This document shows, piece after piece, positions 7,412 through 15,563 of a DNA stretch of 58,460 nt (its first letter is position 1; each line of letters begins with the position of its first letter). The stretch comes from CAZLWA01 sp964563165. GTDB lineage: Bacteria; CLD3; SB21. The stretch lies in assembly GCA_964563165.1 (NCBI GenBank), contig CAZLWA010000069.1, forward strand, positions 1 to 58,460. Direction: 5' to 3'. The position numbers and the translations under genes were made by a program. The notes under the pieces are model-generated. The model was not told the origin of the DNA, did not search any database, and worked only from the letters and a program-made list of their open reading frames with translations.

Positions 7412-8307
7412 AATTTATCCCCATCCGCGGTCCCGCGTTTCTTCATGATCCACATCAGGCCGCCCAGCAGAGCATACAGCGAGACCGGCGGAACGAAGTA
7501 AGCAAATATCCCGTGCTGAATCGATTCGGAAACGCCGGGCGCCGGGTTGGTTCCGAGTTTTGGAAACTCCAAATCTGCAAAATCCCGGCTTGCCAGATAT
7601 ACCCATGACGTCCCGCCGACTTCGTACTCGCCGTAAATGTGATCCTTATAGCGCTCGCGATTCTTTTTGATCCGATTCCGCGCGATTTTGATAAGCTCCG
7701 ATCGCGTTCCGTAGGTCAGCGCTTCGACGGGACAAATATCCACGCACGCGGGCTGCTTTCCCTGCGCTGTCCGGCTGGAGCAAAAATCACACTTCAGAAT
7801 ATTCGGTTTCCACGCTTCCTGAAATTCAAAGGCCGGAATTTGAAACGGGCAGGCCACCATGCAATACCGGCAGCCGATGCATTTGTCGGTGTCCCAAATC
7901 ACCGAACCGTTCTGTTCCTTGGAAAACGCGCCGACAATACACGCCGACACACAGGCCGGATGATCGCAGTGCATGCACTGAACTTTTACATTGATTGGAA
8001 TCGACTTTTTCCTGGGATTCTCATATTCATTGACAACGGTCAGCGTCTTTTCATTGGGTCGTCGTTTATTCTCAAAAACGGATCGATCCTGATAGGCTTC
8101 CAATTCTCCGGCCGGAAAGCCGTGGGCTGTCTTACATGCCCATTCGCAATTGCGGCAGCCGATACAAACGGTCGTATCGACCAGCACTCCCATTCGGTCT
8201 TCAGAGAGAACATTCTTCGCCCCGGCCTTAACCTGCCTGTTTAGGCCGGCCAGTGCCGCACTCATGAGAGCCGTGATTTTGAGGAAATTTCTGCGATCTT
8301 CTTTCAT
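7408..8307 (-). CDS. HybA-like Tat-exported ferredoxin with four [4Fe-4S] sites
   Basis: The 299-residue protein starts with a twin-arginine signal (DRRNFLKITALMSAALAGL) and ends with a membrane anchor (FVPPVSLYALLGGLMWIM). In between are four cysteine quartets: CIGCRNCEWAC, CMHCDHPACVSAC, CIGCRYCMVAC and CDFCSSRTAQGKQPACVDIC. That is enough for four [4Fe-4S] clusters, as in HybA, DmsB and NrfC. It would relay electrons between the membrane quinol subunit and the 13-haem cytochrome. It is the first gene of the operon that runs to 1172, with a promoter candidate about 35 bases upstream. Confidence 0.92.
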   Translation of the reverse strand: MKEDRRNFLKITALMSAALAGLNRQVKAGAKNVLSEDRMGVLVDTTVCIGCRNCEWACKTAHGFPAGELEAYQDRSVFENKRRPNEKTLTVVNEYENPRKKSIPINVKVQCMHCDHPACVSACIVGAFSKEQNGSVIWDTDKCIGCRYCMVACPFQIPAFEFQEAWKPNILKCDFCSSRTAQGKQPACVDICPVEALTYGTRSELIKIARNRIKKNRERYKDHIYGEYEVGGTSWVYLASRDFADLEFPKLGTNPAPGVSESIQHGIFAYFVPPVSLYALLGGLMWIMKKRGTADGDKL

Positions 8308-8341
8308 ACCTAATTATGCCTGGCTTCTCATCATTTACCTA

Positions 8342-8370
8342 AATCTATGGCAGGCTTAAATAGCCGACAA
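8342..8370 (-). promoter_or_regulatory. Candidate promoter of the redox operon
   Basis: Minus-strand TTGTCG (8370-8365), 17 bases, TAGATT (8347-8342), ending 34 bases before the ferredoxin ATG. Four of six positions match in each box. Confidence 0.45.
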
Positions 8371-8490
8371 TGACGTTTATCATGTTTCGCAAAATGAAGA
8401 TTACATGAGTTTGGAGCCGGGTGGAGCGGAAAATTCAACTCAGAGCAGGAATTATGAGGGAGTATTTGGAGGAGGCGGATTAAGAGGAAA

Positions 8491-9171
8491 TCAGGCTTCA
8501 GGGAATTTTTGTTTGATGTGGGTCAACATGAGACGAACCTGGTCGTTCTTGGTCATATTGGAATTGTCGATTTTGATCGCCTCTTTCGGTTCCAATAATG
8601 GGCTTTCAGCGCGGTCTTGATCGAGCGTATCGCGGGCTTCCATTTCTTCGATAGTTTGCTCAAGGCTCACGGCATTGTCTTTTTCCCTTAATTCCATCAT
8701 CCGGCGCCGCGCACGTTCTTCGATTCTGGCGGTTAAGAAAAATTTAATGTCGGCATCCGGAAAAATCACCGTCCCGGCATCCCGGCCGTCAATGACACAG
8801 CTGCCGGTTCTTCCGATTTCACGCTGCCGAGCCACGAGAAACTGCCGCACTTCGCGTATGCCGGACACCGCACTGACATTTTGGGTCACCTCAGGTGTGC
8901 GGATGGCGTCCGAAACGTCACGGGCACTAAGATACGTCTTTTGCTTTCCGTCCTCGTATCGCACGTGAATGTCCATGTCTGAAAGCAGTGCCACAATCTT
9001 ACCGGACTCCGACGGATTAATTTTTTCCTCGAGAATCTTCAATGTCATCGCGCGGTACATCGCGCCGGTGTCCAGGTAGGTATAACCCATTTGTTCGGCC
9101 AACAGCTTTGCCGTCGTGCTTTTACCGGAGCCCGCCGGCCCGTCGATGGTAATTATTAATTTTTTTTTCAC
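8491..9171 (-). CDS. cmk: Cytidylate kinase
   Basis: This enzyme phosphorylates CMP and dCMP with ATP in the cytoplasm. The 226-residue length is standard. The Walker A loop is GPAGSGKST (about 11-19), followed by YLDTGAMYRA in the CMP-binding site and IDGRDAGTVIFPDA with the substrate-contacting arginine and aspartate. The start is GTG at 9171; no strong ribosome site is visible. It is the last gene of a minus-strand housekeeping run in which scpA-scpB-rluB-cmk keeps an order common in many bacteria. Only 183 bases separate it from the redox operon. Confidence 0.95.
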   Translation of the reverse strand: MKKKLIITIDGPAGSGKSTTAKLLAEQMGYTYLDTGAMYRAMTLKILEEKINPSESGKIVALLSDMDIHVRYEDGKQKTYLSARDVSDAIRTPEVTQNVSAVSGIREVRQFLVARQREIGRTGSCVIDGRDAGTVIFPDADIKFFLTARIEERARRRMMELREKDNAVSLEQTIEEMEARDTLDQDRAESPLLEPKEAIKIDNSNMTKNDQVRLMLTHIKQKFPEA

Positions 9172-9282
9172 TGTAAATTTTTGTCGCTCGCCCTGCCTCT
9201 GGGAGCTTTGACTTAGGCTGGGACCGGTTCGCTGTGATTACCTCGATAAATTTGAGACGGGGAGATTCCAAAACTCAAGAAG

Positions 9283-9993
9283 TCAGGGCTGCGTCAGTCC
9301 CACGGCTTTCTTCAAGGCATCCACTTCCTGCGGTCGCAAATTGCGCCATTGCCCGTACTTAAGCTTGGCCAATAATAAACTTCCGTATTTTGTGCGGTGC
9401 AATTCCCGCACTTTAAAACCTAATTTTCTGAACATGCGCTTAACCTGTTTGTTTTTTCCTTCATGGATCGTGATTTCAACAACGGTCGGGCCGAGCTTCA
9501 CGGCTTTGCACGGGGCGGTCTTACCGTCAATGAGTACAACGCCTTTTCGTAAAGTCTGCAATTCCCGTTCATCAATTTTCTTATTGAGCGCCGCAACGTA
9601 GGTTTTTTCAACGCCGAATTTCGGATGGGCCAGGCGAAACGATAATTCCCCGTCGTTGGTCAGCAGCAGTAAGCCGGTCGTATCGGTATCCAAACGTCCG
9701 ACCGGAAATACGCGCTCCGAAATCTTCACCAGATCCATCACTGAATCGCGTCCTCGTTCGTCTTTAACCGTCGTAACATAATTCAGCGGCTTGTGCAGCA
9801 TAATGTACACGTCGCTGCGTTTGACGTAAATCGGTCTGCCGTCCACTTCCACGCGGTCAATTTCAACATCGACCACGGTGGCGAGATCTGTCACCACGTG
9901 TCCGTTACGCGTCACTCTGCCTTCCTTGATGAGTTCCTCGCTGCTTCGGCGGCTGGCAATGCCGGCGGAAGCGATGTATTTATTCAGACGCAT
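9283..9993 (-). CDS. rluB: Ribosomal large-subunit pseudouridine synthase, RluB/RsuA family
   Basis: This enzyme converts a uridine of rRNA to pseudouridine. The N-terminal S4 RNA-binding domain (MRLNKYIASAGIASRRSSEELI, then GRVTRNG) precedes the catalytic domain. The active-site aspartate lies in VGRLDTDTTGLLLLTNDG, the hallmark of the RsuA/RluB/E/F family. The neighbourhood with scpB and cmk favours RluB (target in the 23S rRNA peptidyl-transferase region) over RsuA. Length 236 residues is normal. ATG at 9993. Confidence 0.92.
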   Translation of the reverse strand: MRLNKYIASAGIASRRSSEELIKEGRVTRNGHVVTDLATVVDVEIDRVEVDGRPIYVKRSDVYIMLHKPLNYVTTVKDERGRDSVMDLVKISERVFPVGRLDTDTTGLLLLTNDGELSFRLAHPKFGVEKTYVAALNKKIDERELQTLRKGVVLIDGKTAPCKAVKLGPTVVEITIHEGKNKQVKRMFRKLGFKVRELHRTKYGSLLLAKLKYGQWRNLRPQEVDALKKAVGLTQP

Positions 9994-10041
9994 GGGACTT
10001 GAATAGAAAAGAATTTAACAACGCAGAATTCTGCAGAGAAT

Positions 10042-10860
10042 CTACTCCGCGGTGATGTCAGCTGTATCGGTCGAAAGGTTGCTCTTCTTCAGCATCAGTT
10101 CACGCAGGTTGGGCTTTGCTTTCAATGCATTCTTAAAAGAATCGTGCCAATGATATCCCAATTCCACGATTTCTCCGGGTTCACGAATGGATTTGAGATG
10201 CACCAGACATTCGTCAAGTATTTCCTTTTGTGTGACTGTATCGAACGGCGCTCCGAAGAATTGTCCGAACGGAAAGCGTGCCAGGAGCGTCCGCGGCGGT
10301 TTCACATTTTGACAAACCGATTTGAGACCGCCCACCAGAACCGTACTGATCTCCGCTTCCTCAATCATCCGTGCCATCAGGCCCCCGCTTTGATGCGACA
10401 ACGGCCCGACTGCCGAAATAATGACCGCGTCCACCAGGAATTTCTGCAGCTGACGAATGATCTTCGGGATCGTGTCCTCGATCAGTTCCTTAGGATTTCT
10501 TATTTCACCCATCACGCTGAAATGCAGTTCCGACGCAGAGCTGATGCGCTTTTCTTTTTCAAATTCTATCAGACGATCCAGCGGGAAAATGCAATTGTAG
10601 TCCAATGCGACGCTGCTGTTCAGATCGATGTCCCGGCACGAAACGCGCGTCTCTTCCTGCGTGCTCGTTTTCTTGATCTCCCGGAATGAGCTGTCCCCGT
10701 TGTTATCCGCTAAATTAAAATGCTTTTGCGTCTTCCAACTGTAAATGCCTGCGGTAGTAATCAACGCGACTTTGATTTCCGGGACTTCCTTGGCAAGATG
10801 TTTCCACGGTACATCGGGATTAATGATCCATTCATAATCTTTAAGATAACGATTTTCCAT
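10042..10860 (-). CDS. GrdB-like protein (glycine/sarcosine/betaine/proline reductase selenoprotein B family)
   Basis: This 272-residue protein resembles the beta subunit family of glycine, sarcosine, betaine and D-proline reductases. Visible are KVALITTAGIYSW near the N-terminus, NCIFPLDRLIEFE in the middle, then VDAVIISAVGPLSHQSGGLMARMIEEAEI. True GrdB proteins are longer and use selenocysteine; here there is no in-frame TGA before the TAG stop. It is therefore a short homologue without selenocysteine, of unknown reaction. Many bacteria encode such proteins apart from any amino acid reductase. It sits between scpB (gap 12 bases) and rluB. Ribosome site GAGG is 4 bases before the ATG. Confidence 0.75.
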   Translation of the reverse strand: MENRYLKDYEWIINPDVPWKHLAKEVPEIKVALITTAGIYSWKTQKHFNLADNNGDSSFREIKKTSTQEETRVSCRDIDLNSSVALDYNCIFPLDRLIEFEKEKRISSASELHFSVMGEIRNPKELIEDTIPKIIRQLQKFLVDAVIISAVGPLSHQSGGLMARMIEEAEISTVLVGGLKSVCQNVKPPRTLLARFPFGQFFGAPFDTVTQKEILDECLVHLKSIREPGEIVELGYHWHDSFKNALKAKPNLRELMLKKSNLSTDTADITAE

Positions 10861-10872
10861 GTTGCCTCGCCC

Positions 10873-11595
10873 TTACGATGGAATAGGTTTAGGTTGCTCG
10901 GGATCAAAATTATTTTCTTTCACCGGGGGATCCGTATCTTGAAACTCTTCCTCCGTGGCCTGCTCATGGGATTTCACATTTTCTTTGGCTGCATCCGCAC
11001 TGAAATCCAGTTCAAGCGTGCCCGCAAATTCCTTGTCCTCTCTCAAGATATCCTCGATCTCCTTCAATTTCGGCAATTCCGACACTGCATCCAGGCCGAA
11101 ATGCTCTAAAAAATTTTTTGTTGTGCCGAACAGCAGCGGCCTTCCCGGAGCGTCTTCCCGGCCAACCACGGTGATGAGGTTCTTTTCCATCAACGACCGC
11201 AGCGTCCAGTCGGCGTTCACGCCGCGGATTTTCTCAATTTCCGAACGCGCAATCGGCTGGCGGTATGCCACGATGGCAAGTACTTCCAGCGAAGCCTGCG
11301 ATAGCTTTTTATCCGCTTTTGATTTGAAAAGACGGCTTACCCATTTGTCAAATTGCGGATGCGTGGCAAACTGGTAGCCGCCGGCAATTTTGATAATGCG
11401 CAGTCCGACATTTTGATCCTGATAGTGTTTATTTAATTCGTCGATCGTTGTTTTCAGAATGCTGCCGGTAACCTCTTCCTTGGCCACGCACTCAATGATC
11501 TTGTCCGCCGGCACCGGTTCGGTCGAAGCGAAAATAATCGCCTCGATTATATTCTTTAGATCGACACCGTCAATGATAATCGGTTCAGAACTCAA
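10873..11595 (-). CDS. scpB: Segregation and condensation protein B
   Basis: ScpB is the winged-helix KITE subunit of the SMC-ScpAB condensin, which organises and helps segregate the chromosome. The 240-residue protein shows the family core: LKNIIEAIIFASTEPV at the N-terminus, then LEVLAIVAYRQPIARSEIEKIRGVNAD and GRPLLFGTTKNFLEHFGL. The C-terminal 50 residues are acidic and low in complexity. The start is TTG at 11595, 20 bases after the scpA stop, with GGGAG somewhat far upstream (12 bases). smc itself is not in the window. Confidence 0.93.
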   Translation of the reverse strand: MSSEPIIIDGVDLKNIIEAIIFASTEPVPADKIIECVAKEEVTGSILKTTIDELNKHYQDQNVGLRIIKIAGGYQFATHPQFDKWVSRLFKSKADKKLSQASLEVLAIVAYRQPIARSEIEKIRGVNADWTLRSLMEKNLITVVGREDAPGRPLLFGTTKNFLEHFGLDAVSELPKLKEIEDILREDKEFAGTLELDFSADAAKENVKSHEQATEEEFQDTDPPVKENNFDPEQPKPIPS

Positions 11596-11615
11596 CGCTT
11601 TTGATCACTCCCTGA

Positions 11616-13004
11616 TTATGAAAACAGTTTTTTTACCACGGATACGAGTTTATTAAAAAAATTTCTCATTAGGGAAACCTTTTTCTCCTTCGTTTGCCGA
11701 ACAGGTTCGAGATGCGCAACAGCGGTTTCAACGGCCGCCCCTTCTTGTTTCTTTGAGTCTTCCGATTTTTTTTCTCTCGTTTTTAAATCAGCCACCGCCT
11801 CATTTTTCAACAGGAGTTCAGGTTCGGTTACGGCGTTTGGCTCCGGGCTTACGGTCATCAGGTCATTTGTATCTTTAGTCTCCGTTTCGGCAATTTCATT
11901 TCTTGTATCCATTTCCTCCGAGACCGCATCATTTCCGATGGTCTCCGTGTTCCCGGCTCTTTGCGTGTCAACCGGGTTCGGCCCTCCGCTCCCGGAATGC
12001 CGATCGAATGAAGTACTATTTTCCAGTTCATCGGCCGCGACGATACCGGGAATAGTCTCTGCTTCCGCGGTCTCAGTCCGCAAGTTTTCTTCATCGGCCG
12101 CAGCAGCCTCAACGTTTGATTCTTCCTCAAGGTTTTTGCTCTTAAGGGACTCGTCAACAGCCTCGGCCGCGGTTTCCGTTTCCGTTTCCGGCTGAGTATC
12201 AATCATGTCTTGAATCTCCGCCTGAATAGCTTCGGCCGAAACCGCACGTTCCCCTTCCGGGATTTCTTCTTCCTTAAACTCTTCGGCTTTATAAATCCAT
12301 ATGTCGTCGAAAATCGAAGCTTGTTTGGCGGCAATTTCTCCTTGCCGAATCAACTCGAGCATAGCCAAAAACGTTACGACAATTTCGATCTTGCCCATGT
12401 CTTCGCAGAGTTCGGTGAACAGATAGCAGGTGCGGTCCCTGAAGAAATCCATGATATATTTCCGCTGATCCTCCACGGTAACATTCATCCGCTCGATATT
12501 ATGGAAGATCATTTTCGGCCGTTTTGCAAGCGCATTTTTATAGGCGGTCAGCAGATCAAAAAACGAAACGTCTTTCAATCCGACGGCCTCATCCTGATTG
12601 GGAGGCAGCAGATCGAAATTAAAATAACTGCGGCGATAGACCGTTCGCCAGTATTCGTCTAATTCCGACAAAGTTTTGGAAGCCTCTTTGAATTGCCGGT
12701 ACTCGATCAAACGGCGCGACAACTCCTCGCGCGGGTCCATCATGTCTTCATCCTCTTCCTCCGTCGGATCCGGCGGCAGCATGGACTTTGCTTTGATGCG
12801 CATCAGCGTCGCAGCCATCAGGATAAATTCTCCGGCAATATCCAAATCCAGATCCTGCATCAATTGCAGATATTCCAAATACGATTTGGTAATACGCGCC
12901 AGCGGAATATCGTAAATATTCAATTCGTCTTTGCGGACAAAGAACAGGAGCAGGTCCAGAGGACCCTCGAAATTCTGGAGTTTGATTTTATATAGCGGTT
13001 GCAT
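11616..13004 (-). CDS. scpA: Segregation and condensation protein A with long acidic C-terminal tail
   Basis: ScpA is the kleisin that bridges the SMC heads and binds ScpB. The first 245 residues are a normal ScpA: YKIKLQNFEGPLDLLLFFVRKDELNIYDIPLA at the N-terminus, and the C-terminal winged helix ending near SIFDDIWIY. The protein then continues for about 215 residues that are rich in Glu, Ala, Asp and Thr and look disordered. It ends in a basic amphipathic segment (MRNFFNKLVSVVKKLFS). Usual ScpA length is about 230-280 residues, so the tail nearly doubles it. The frame is open throughout and there is no sign of a frameshift. scpB follows after 20 bases. Confidence 0.93.
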   Translation of the reverse strand: MQPLYKIKLQNFEGPLDLLLFFVRKDELNIYDIPLARITKSYLEYLQLMQDLDLDIAGEFILMAATLMRIKAKSMLPPDPTEEEDEDMMDPREELSRRLIEYRQFKEASKTLSELDEYWRTVYRRSYFNFDLLPPNQDEAVGLKDVSFFDLLTAYKNALAKRPKMIFHNIERMNVTVEDQRKYIMDFFRDRTCYLFTELCEDMGKIEIVVTFLAMLELIRQGEIAAKQASIFDDIWIYKAEEFKEEEIPEGERAVSAEAIQAEIQDMIDTQPETETETAAEAVDESLKSKNLEEESNVEAAAADEENLRTETAEAETIPGIVAADELENSTSFDRHSGSGGPNPVDTQRAGNTETIGNDAVSEEMDTRNEIAETETKDTNDLMTVSPEPNAVTEPELLLKNEAVADLKTREKKSEDSKKQEGAAVETAVAHLEPVRQTKEKKVSLMRNFFNKLVSVVKKLFS

Positions 13005-13018
13005 ATTTCTTCGGAAAA

Positions 13019-14470
13019 TTATTTTTCATGATCCACCGGCAGATTGCCGATGCCTTTTTTCTTCATGACCTTTTCAATTTCGTCTATCGTTCGGGGCGCT
13101 TTTGCCGACATATTGACGCAGCCCTCCTTCGTCACTAATATATCGTCTTCGATACGTACCCCGATGTTCCACCATTTCTTATCGACCGGGCTTCCTTCCG
13201 GGATATAGATACCGGGTTCCACCGTCGTAAAATATCCCGGTGTGAAATCCGTTGCAAATCCCTGCGGATCGTGCACATCCAAACCGATGGAGTGCATGTA
13301 CCCGTGGATGGTATAACGTTTGGCGTCTTGACGGTCTTTAATAAGTCCAAGTTCCATCAATCCGTCTTCCAGGACCTTCGTGATCATATCCGTGATTTCC
13401 TGATACTTCGCACCGGGCTTAATGGCGTCAATGCCCGTCTGCTGCGCTTTGTAAACTATTTGATAGATCGCCGCCTGCTCTTTGGAAAATTTGCCGTTCA
13501 CCGGAAACGTCCGCGTCACATCGGCCGAATAGCCGTGATATTCCGCCGCCATATCAATTAACACTACATCCCCGTCCTTACATTGACGCCGGGTGGTGAT
13601 GTAGTGCAGGATCGTGCTGTTCTCAGCGGATCCGCAAATAGAGCCGTAGCCCACGTATTCCGAGCCTTCACGGGCAAACGTATATTCGCCTATGGCTCTC
13701 AGTTCATATTCAAACATATTTGGCTCGGCGCTTTTCATCATCTGTAAATGGCCGTCGCAGCTGATCTCAATGGTTTTTTTGAGCAGATTGATCTCATCAT
13801 CCGTTTTGATCGAGCGCAATTCATATACCGGGCGGTCGGCCTCTGAAAAACTGACCGCGGTCAAATATCCCAGCGCGCGGCGCGGTTCATTGCGAAAATC
13901 GGTAAACGCCTGGATCATGGTGCGCAATGCCCGCGATTCGACTTGTTCCTTCAATAGCGGAGAATAAATATTTTCCAATTTTCCCGCTGTATTTTGTGTC
14001 TGCAATATCTTGACGAAACGCTCGCCGAACTCATCATTCGTGAATGCCGTGTCCATGCCCAGTATTTGCATTGCACCTTCGACGCCCAATCGCCGGCCGT
14101 TGTACACTTCATACCGGTAGTCCCGTTTGGGAACAAACAGGATGCTGAAGCAGGTTTTCGAATCGGAAGAGAACTGAATTCCGTCCGGGACCAATACCAG
14201 CGCAGACCCCGGCTCGGTCATGCCCGTCAGATACGTCAAATTATTGTCCGATTTATATTGAAAATACGTGTCGTTGCTTCGCAAACGCTCATCCGACGCA
14301 AAAAAAACGGCAATGCTTTTTGATTTCAATTTTTTGGCTAATTGTTCCCGCCGGCCTTTATGAAATTCTTTGGAAAGCAGATCTTTATCGTAAATCTTGT
14401 ACGGCTGTACCTCCTGCGCCCATAAAGAAACGCTCCAAAGCAGACTCATGACCACAAGCAGTTTTTTCAT
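13019..14470 (-). CDS. Secreted Xaa-Pro aminopeptidase (M24B, PepP-like)
   Basis: This 483-residue metallopeptidase removes N-terminal residues before proline. It has a signal peptide (MKKLLVVMSLLWSVSLWA), so it acts in the periplasm, unlike cytoplasmic PepP. The N-terminal AMP domain includes RSNDTYFQYKSDNNLTYLTG. The dinuclear metal ligands of the pita-bread fold are all visible: the two Asp in IDMAAEYHGYSADVTRTF, His in YMHSIGLDVHD, Glu in TVEPGIYI and Glu in RIEDDILVT. It is placed 14 bases upstream of scpA and 11 bases downstream of trpS, so it is co-transcribed with housekeeping genes. Confidence 0.92.
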   Translation of the reverse strand: MKKLLVVMSLLWSVSLWAQEVQPYKIYDKDLLSKEFHKGRREQLAKKLKSKSIAVFFASDERLRSNDTYFQYKSDNNLTYLTGMTEPGSALVLVPDGIQFSSDSKTCFSILFVPKRDYRYEVYNGRRLGVEGAMQILGMDTAFTNDEFGERFVKILQTQNTAGKLENIYSPLLKEQVESRALRTMIQAFTDFRNEPRRALGYLTAVSFSEADRPVYELRSIKTDDEINLLKKTIEISCDGHLQMMKSAEPNMFEYELRAIGEYTFAREGSEYVGYGSICGSAENSTILHYITTRRQCKDGDVVLIDMAAEYHGYSADVTRTFPVNGKFSKEQAAIYQIVYKAQQTGIDAIKPGAKYQEITDMITKVLEDGLMELGLIKDRQDAKRYTIHGYMHSIGLDVHDPQGFATDFTPGYFTTVEPGIYIPEGSPVDKKWWNIGVRIEDDILVTKEGCVNMSAKAPRTIDEIEKVMKKKGIGNLPVDHEK

Positions 14471-14481
14471 TTTTCAGGTCC

Positions 14482-15495
14482 TTATTTTAAATGCATTGCT
14501 TTTCGAACTTTTTTCATCGTATCGCTTGCGATCGCCCGTGCGCGTTCGGAGCCGTGCGCAATGATTTTTTCAACGGCCTCCGGATCCGAAATCAGTTCTG
14601 TGCGCTTGCGGCGGAACGGATCGATCTTGATGGAGATTTTCTCGCCCAGATTCTTTTTGCATGCCACGCAGCCTAAGGCGCCGGAACGGCAATCGGCATC
14701 AATGCGCGGTGTTTCAACCGAATTGAAAACCTTATGATACGTAAAAACGGAACAAATTTCAGGACGGCCCGGATCGTTCCTGCGAATCTTATTCGGGTCG
14801 GTGACCATTTTTCTGACTTGCGCCTGAATCGTATCGTCGTCATCGGAAATATAAATGCAATTGTTAAGGCTCTTGCTCATCTTCATATTGCCATCAACCC
14901 CCGGCAGGCGCGGTGTGACGGTAAGTTTGTGCTGCGGTTCGGGAAATTGAAATCCGGATTGCGCAAAGATAAAATTAAAACGCCGAGCAATTTCCCGGCA
15001 CAATTCGATATGCGGAACCTGGTCCTCACCTACCGGCACGGTGTCCGCAAGATAGACCAGAATATCGGCCGTCTGCAGAATCGGATAACCGAGATGCCCG
15101 AAATCAATTTTCGTCATGTTTTCGTCACTGTCGGAATCGATCAGCCCCAAATCCCGCGCTTGTTGCTTTACGGCCGGATTGCGGATGAGCCACGGTGTCG
15201 GCGTGATCATCGACAGGAGCAGATGCAGCTCAGCATGCTCTTTGACCTGCGACTGAACCATGACAATGCTCTTTTCCGGATCAATTCCGACCGAAATCCA
15301 ATCTACCGCCGTTTCCAATATGTTCCGCTGCACAGCCGAGGAGTCTTTGTAGCCGGTCGTTAAAGCGTGCCAATCGACAATACCAAAGATGGTTTCGTAA
15401 GAATCTTGAAATTTGACCCAATTCTCCAACGCGCCGACCAAGTGTCCTAAATGAAGTTTTCCCGTAGGGCGCATCCCGCTAAAAATTCTCGGCAA
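14482..15495 (-). CDS. trpS: Tryptophanyl-tRNA synthetase
   Basis: This class I synthetase charges tRNA-Trp. The 337-residue protein shows the HIGH-type motif HLGHLVGA (15-22), the KMSKS loop MKMSKSLNN (204-212) and PTGKLHLGH for ATP binding. The anticodon-binding side holds Cys248, Cys269, Cys276 and Cys279, spaced C-x20-C-x6-C-x2-C. This is close to the C-x22-C-x6-C-x2-C signature of the [4Fe-4S] TrpRS of Thermotoga maritima, so a cluster is likely. The start codon is TTG at 15495 with AAAGGA upstream. It is followed closely by the secreted peptidase and scpAB. Confidence 0.95.
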   Translation of the reverse strand: MPRIFSGMRPTGKLHLGHLVGALENWVKFQDSYETIFGIVDWHALTTGYKDSSAVQRNILETAVDWISVGIDPEKSIVMVQSQVKEHAELHLLLSMITPTPWLIRNPAVKQQARDLGLIDSDSDENMTKIDFGHLGYPILQTADILVYLADTVPVGEDQVPHIELCREIARRFNFIFAQSGFQFPEPQHKLTVTPRLPGVDGNMKMSKSLNNCIYISDDDDTIQAQVRKMVTDPNKIRRNDPGRPEICSVFTYHKVFNSVETPRIDADCRSGALGCVACKKNLGEKISIKIDPFRRKRTELISDPEAVEKIIAHGSERARAIASDTMKKVRKAMHLK

Positions 15496-15563
15496 TTAGA
15501 TTTTTTCCTTTTCTGAAATAACAAGAATAAACTCCATGACCTAAATAGCTCAGAGGTTCACTC

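Noticed and set aside
7639..8244. Open frame of 201 codons on the plus strand
   Set aside because: It lies wholly antisense to the ferredoxin gene, which has four perfect cysteine quartets and a Tat signal. It has no ribosome site and no recognisable domain.
8405..8620. Open frame of 71 codons on the plus strand in the gap between cmk and the ferredoxin gene
   Set aside because: More than half is antisense to cmk; it is Gly/Glu-rich with no homology pattern and has no good ribosome site.
10042..10860. Possible selenocysteine codon in the GrdB-like gene
   Set aside because: No in-frame TGA occurs before the TAG stop, so selenocysteine is not encoded here.
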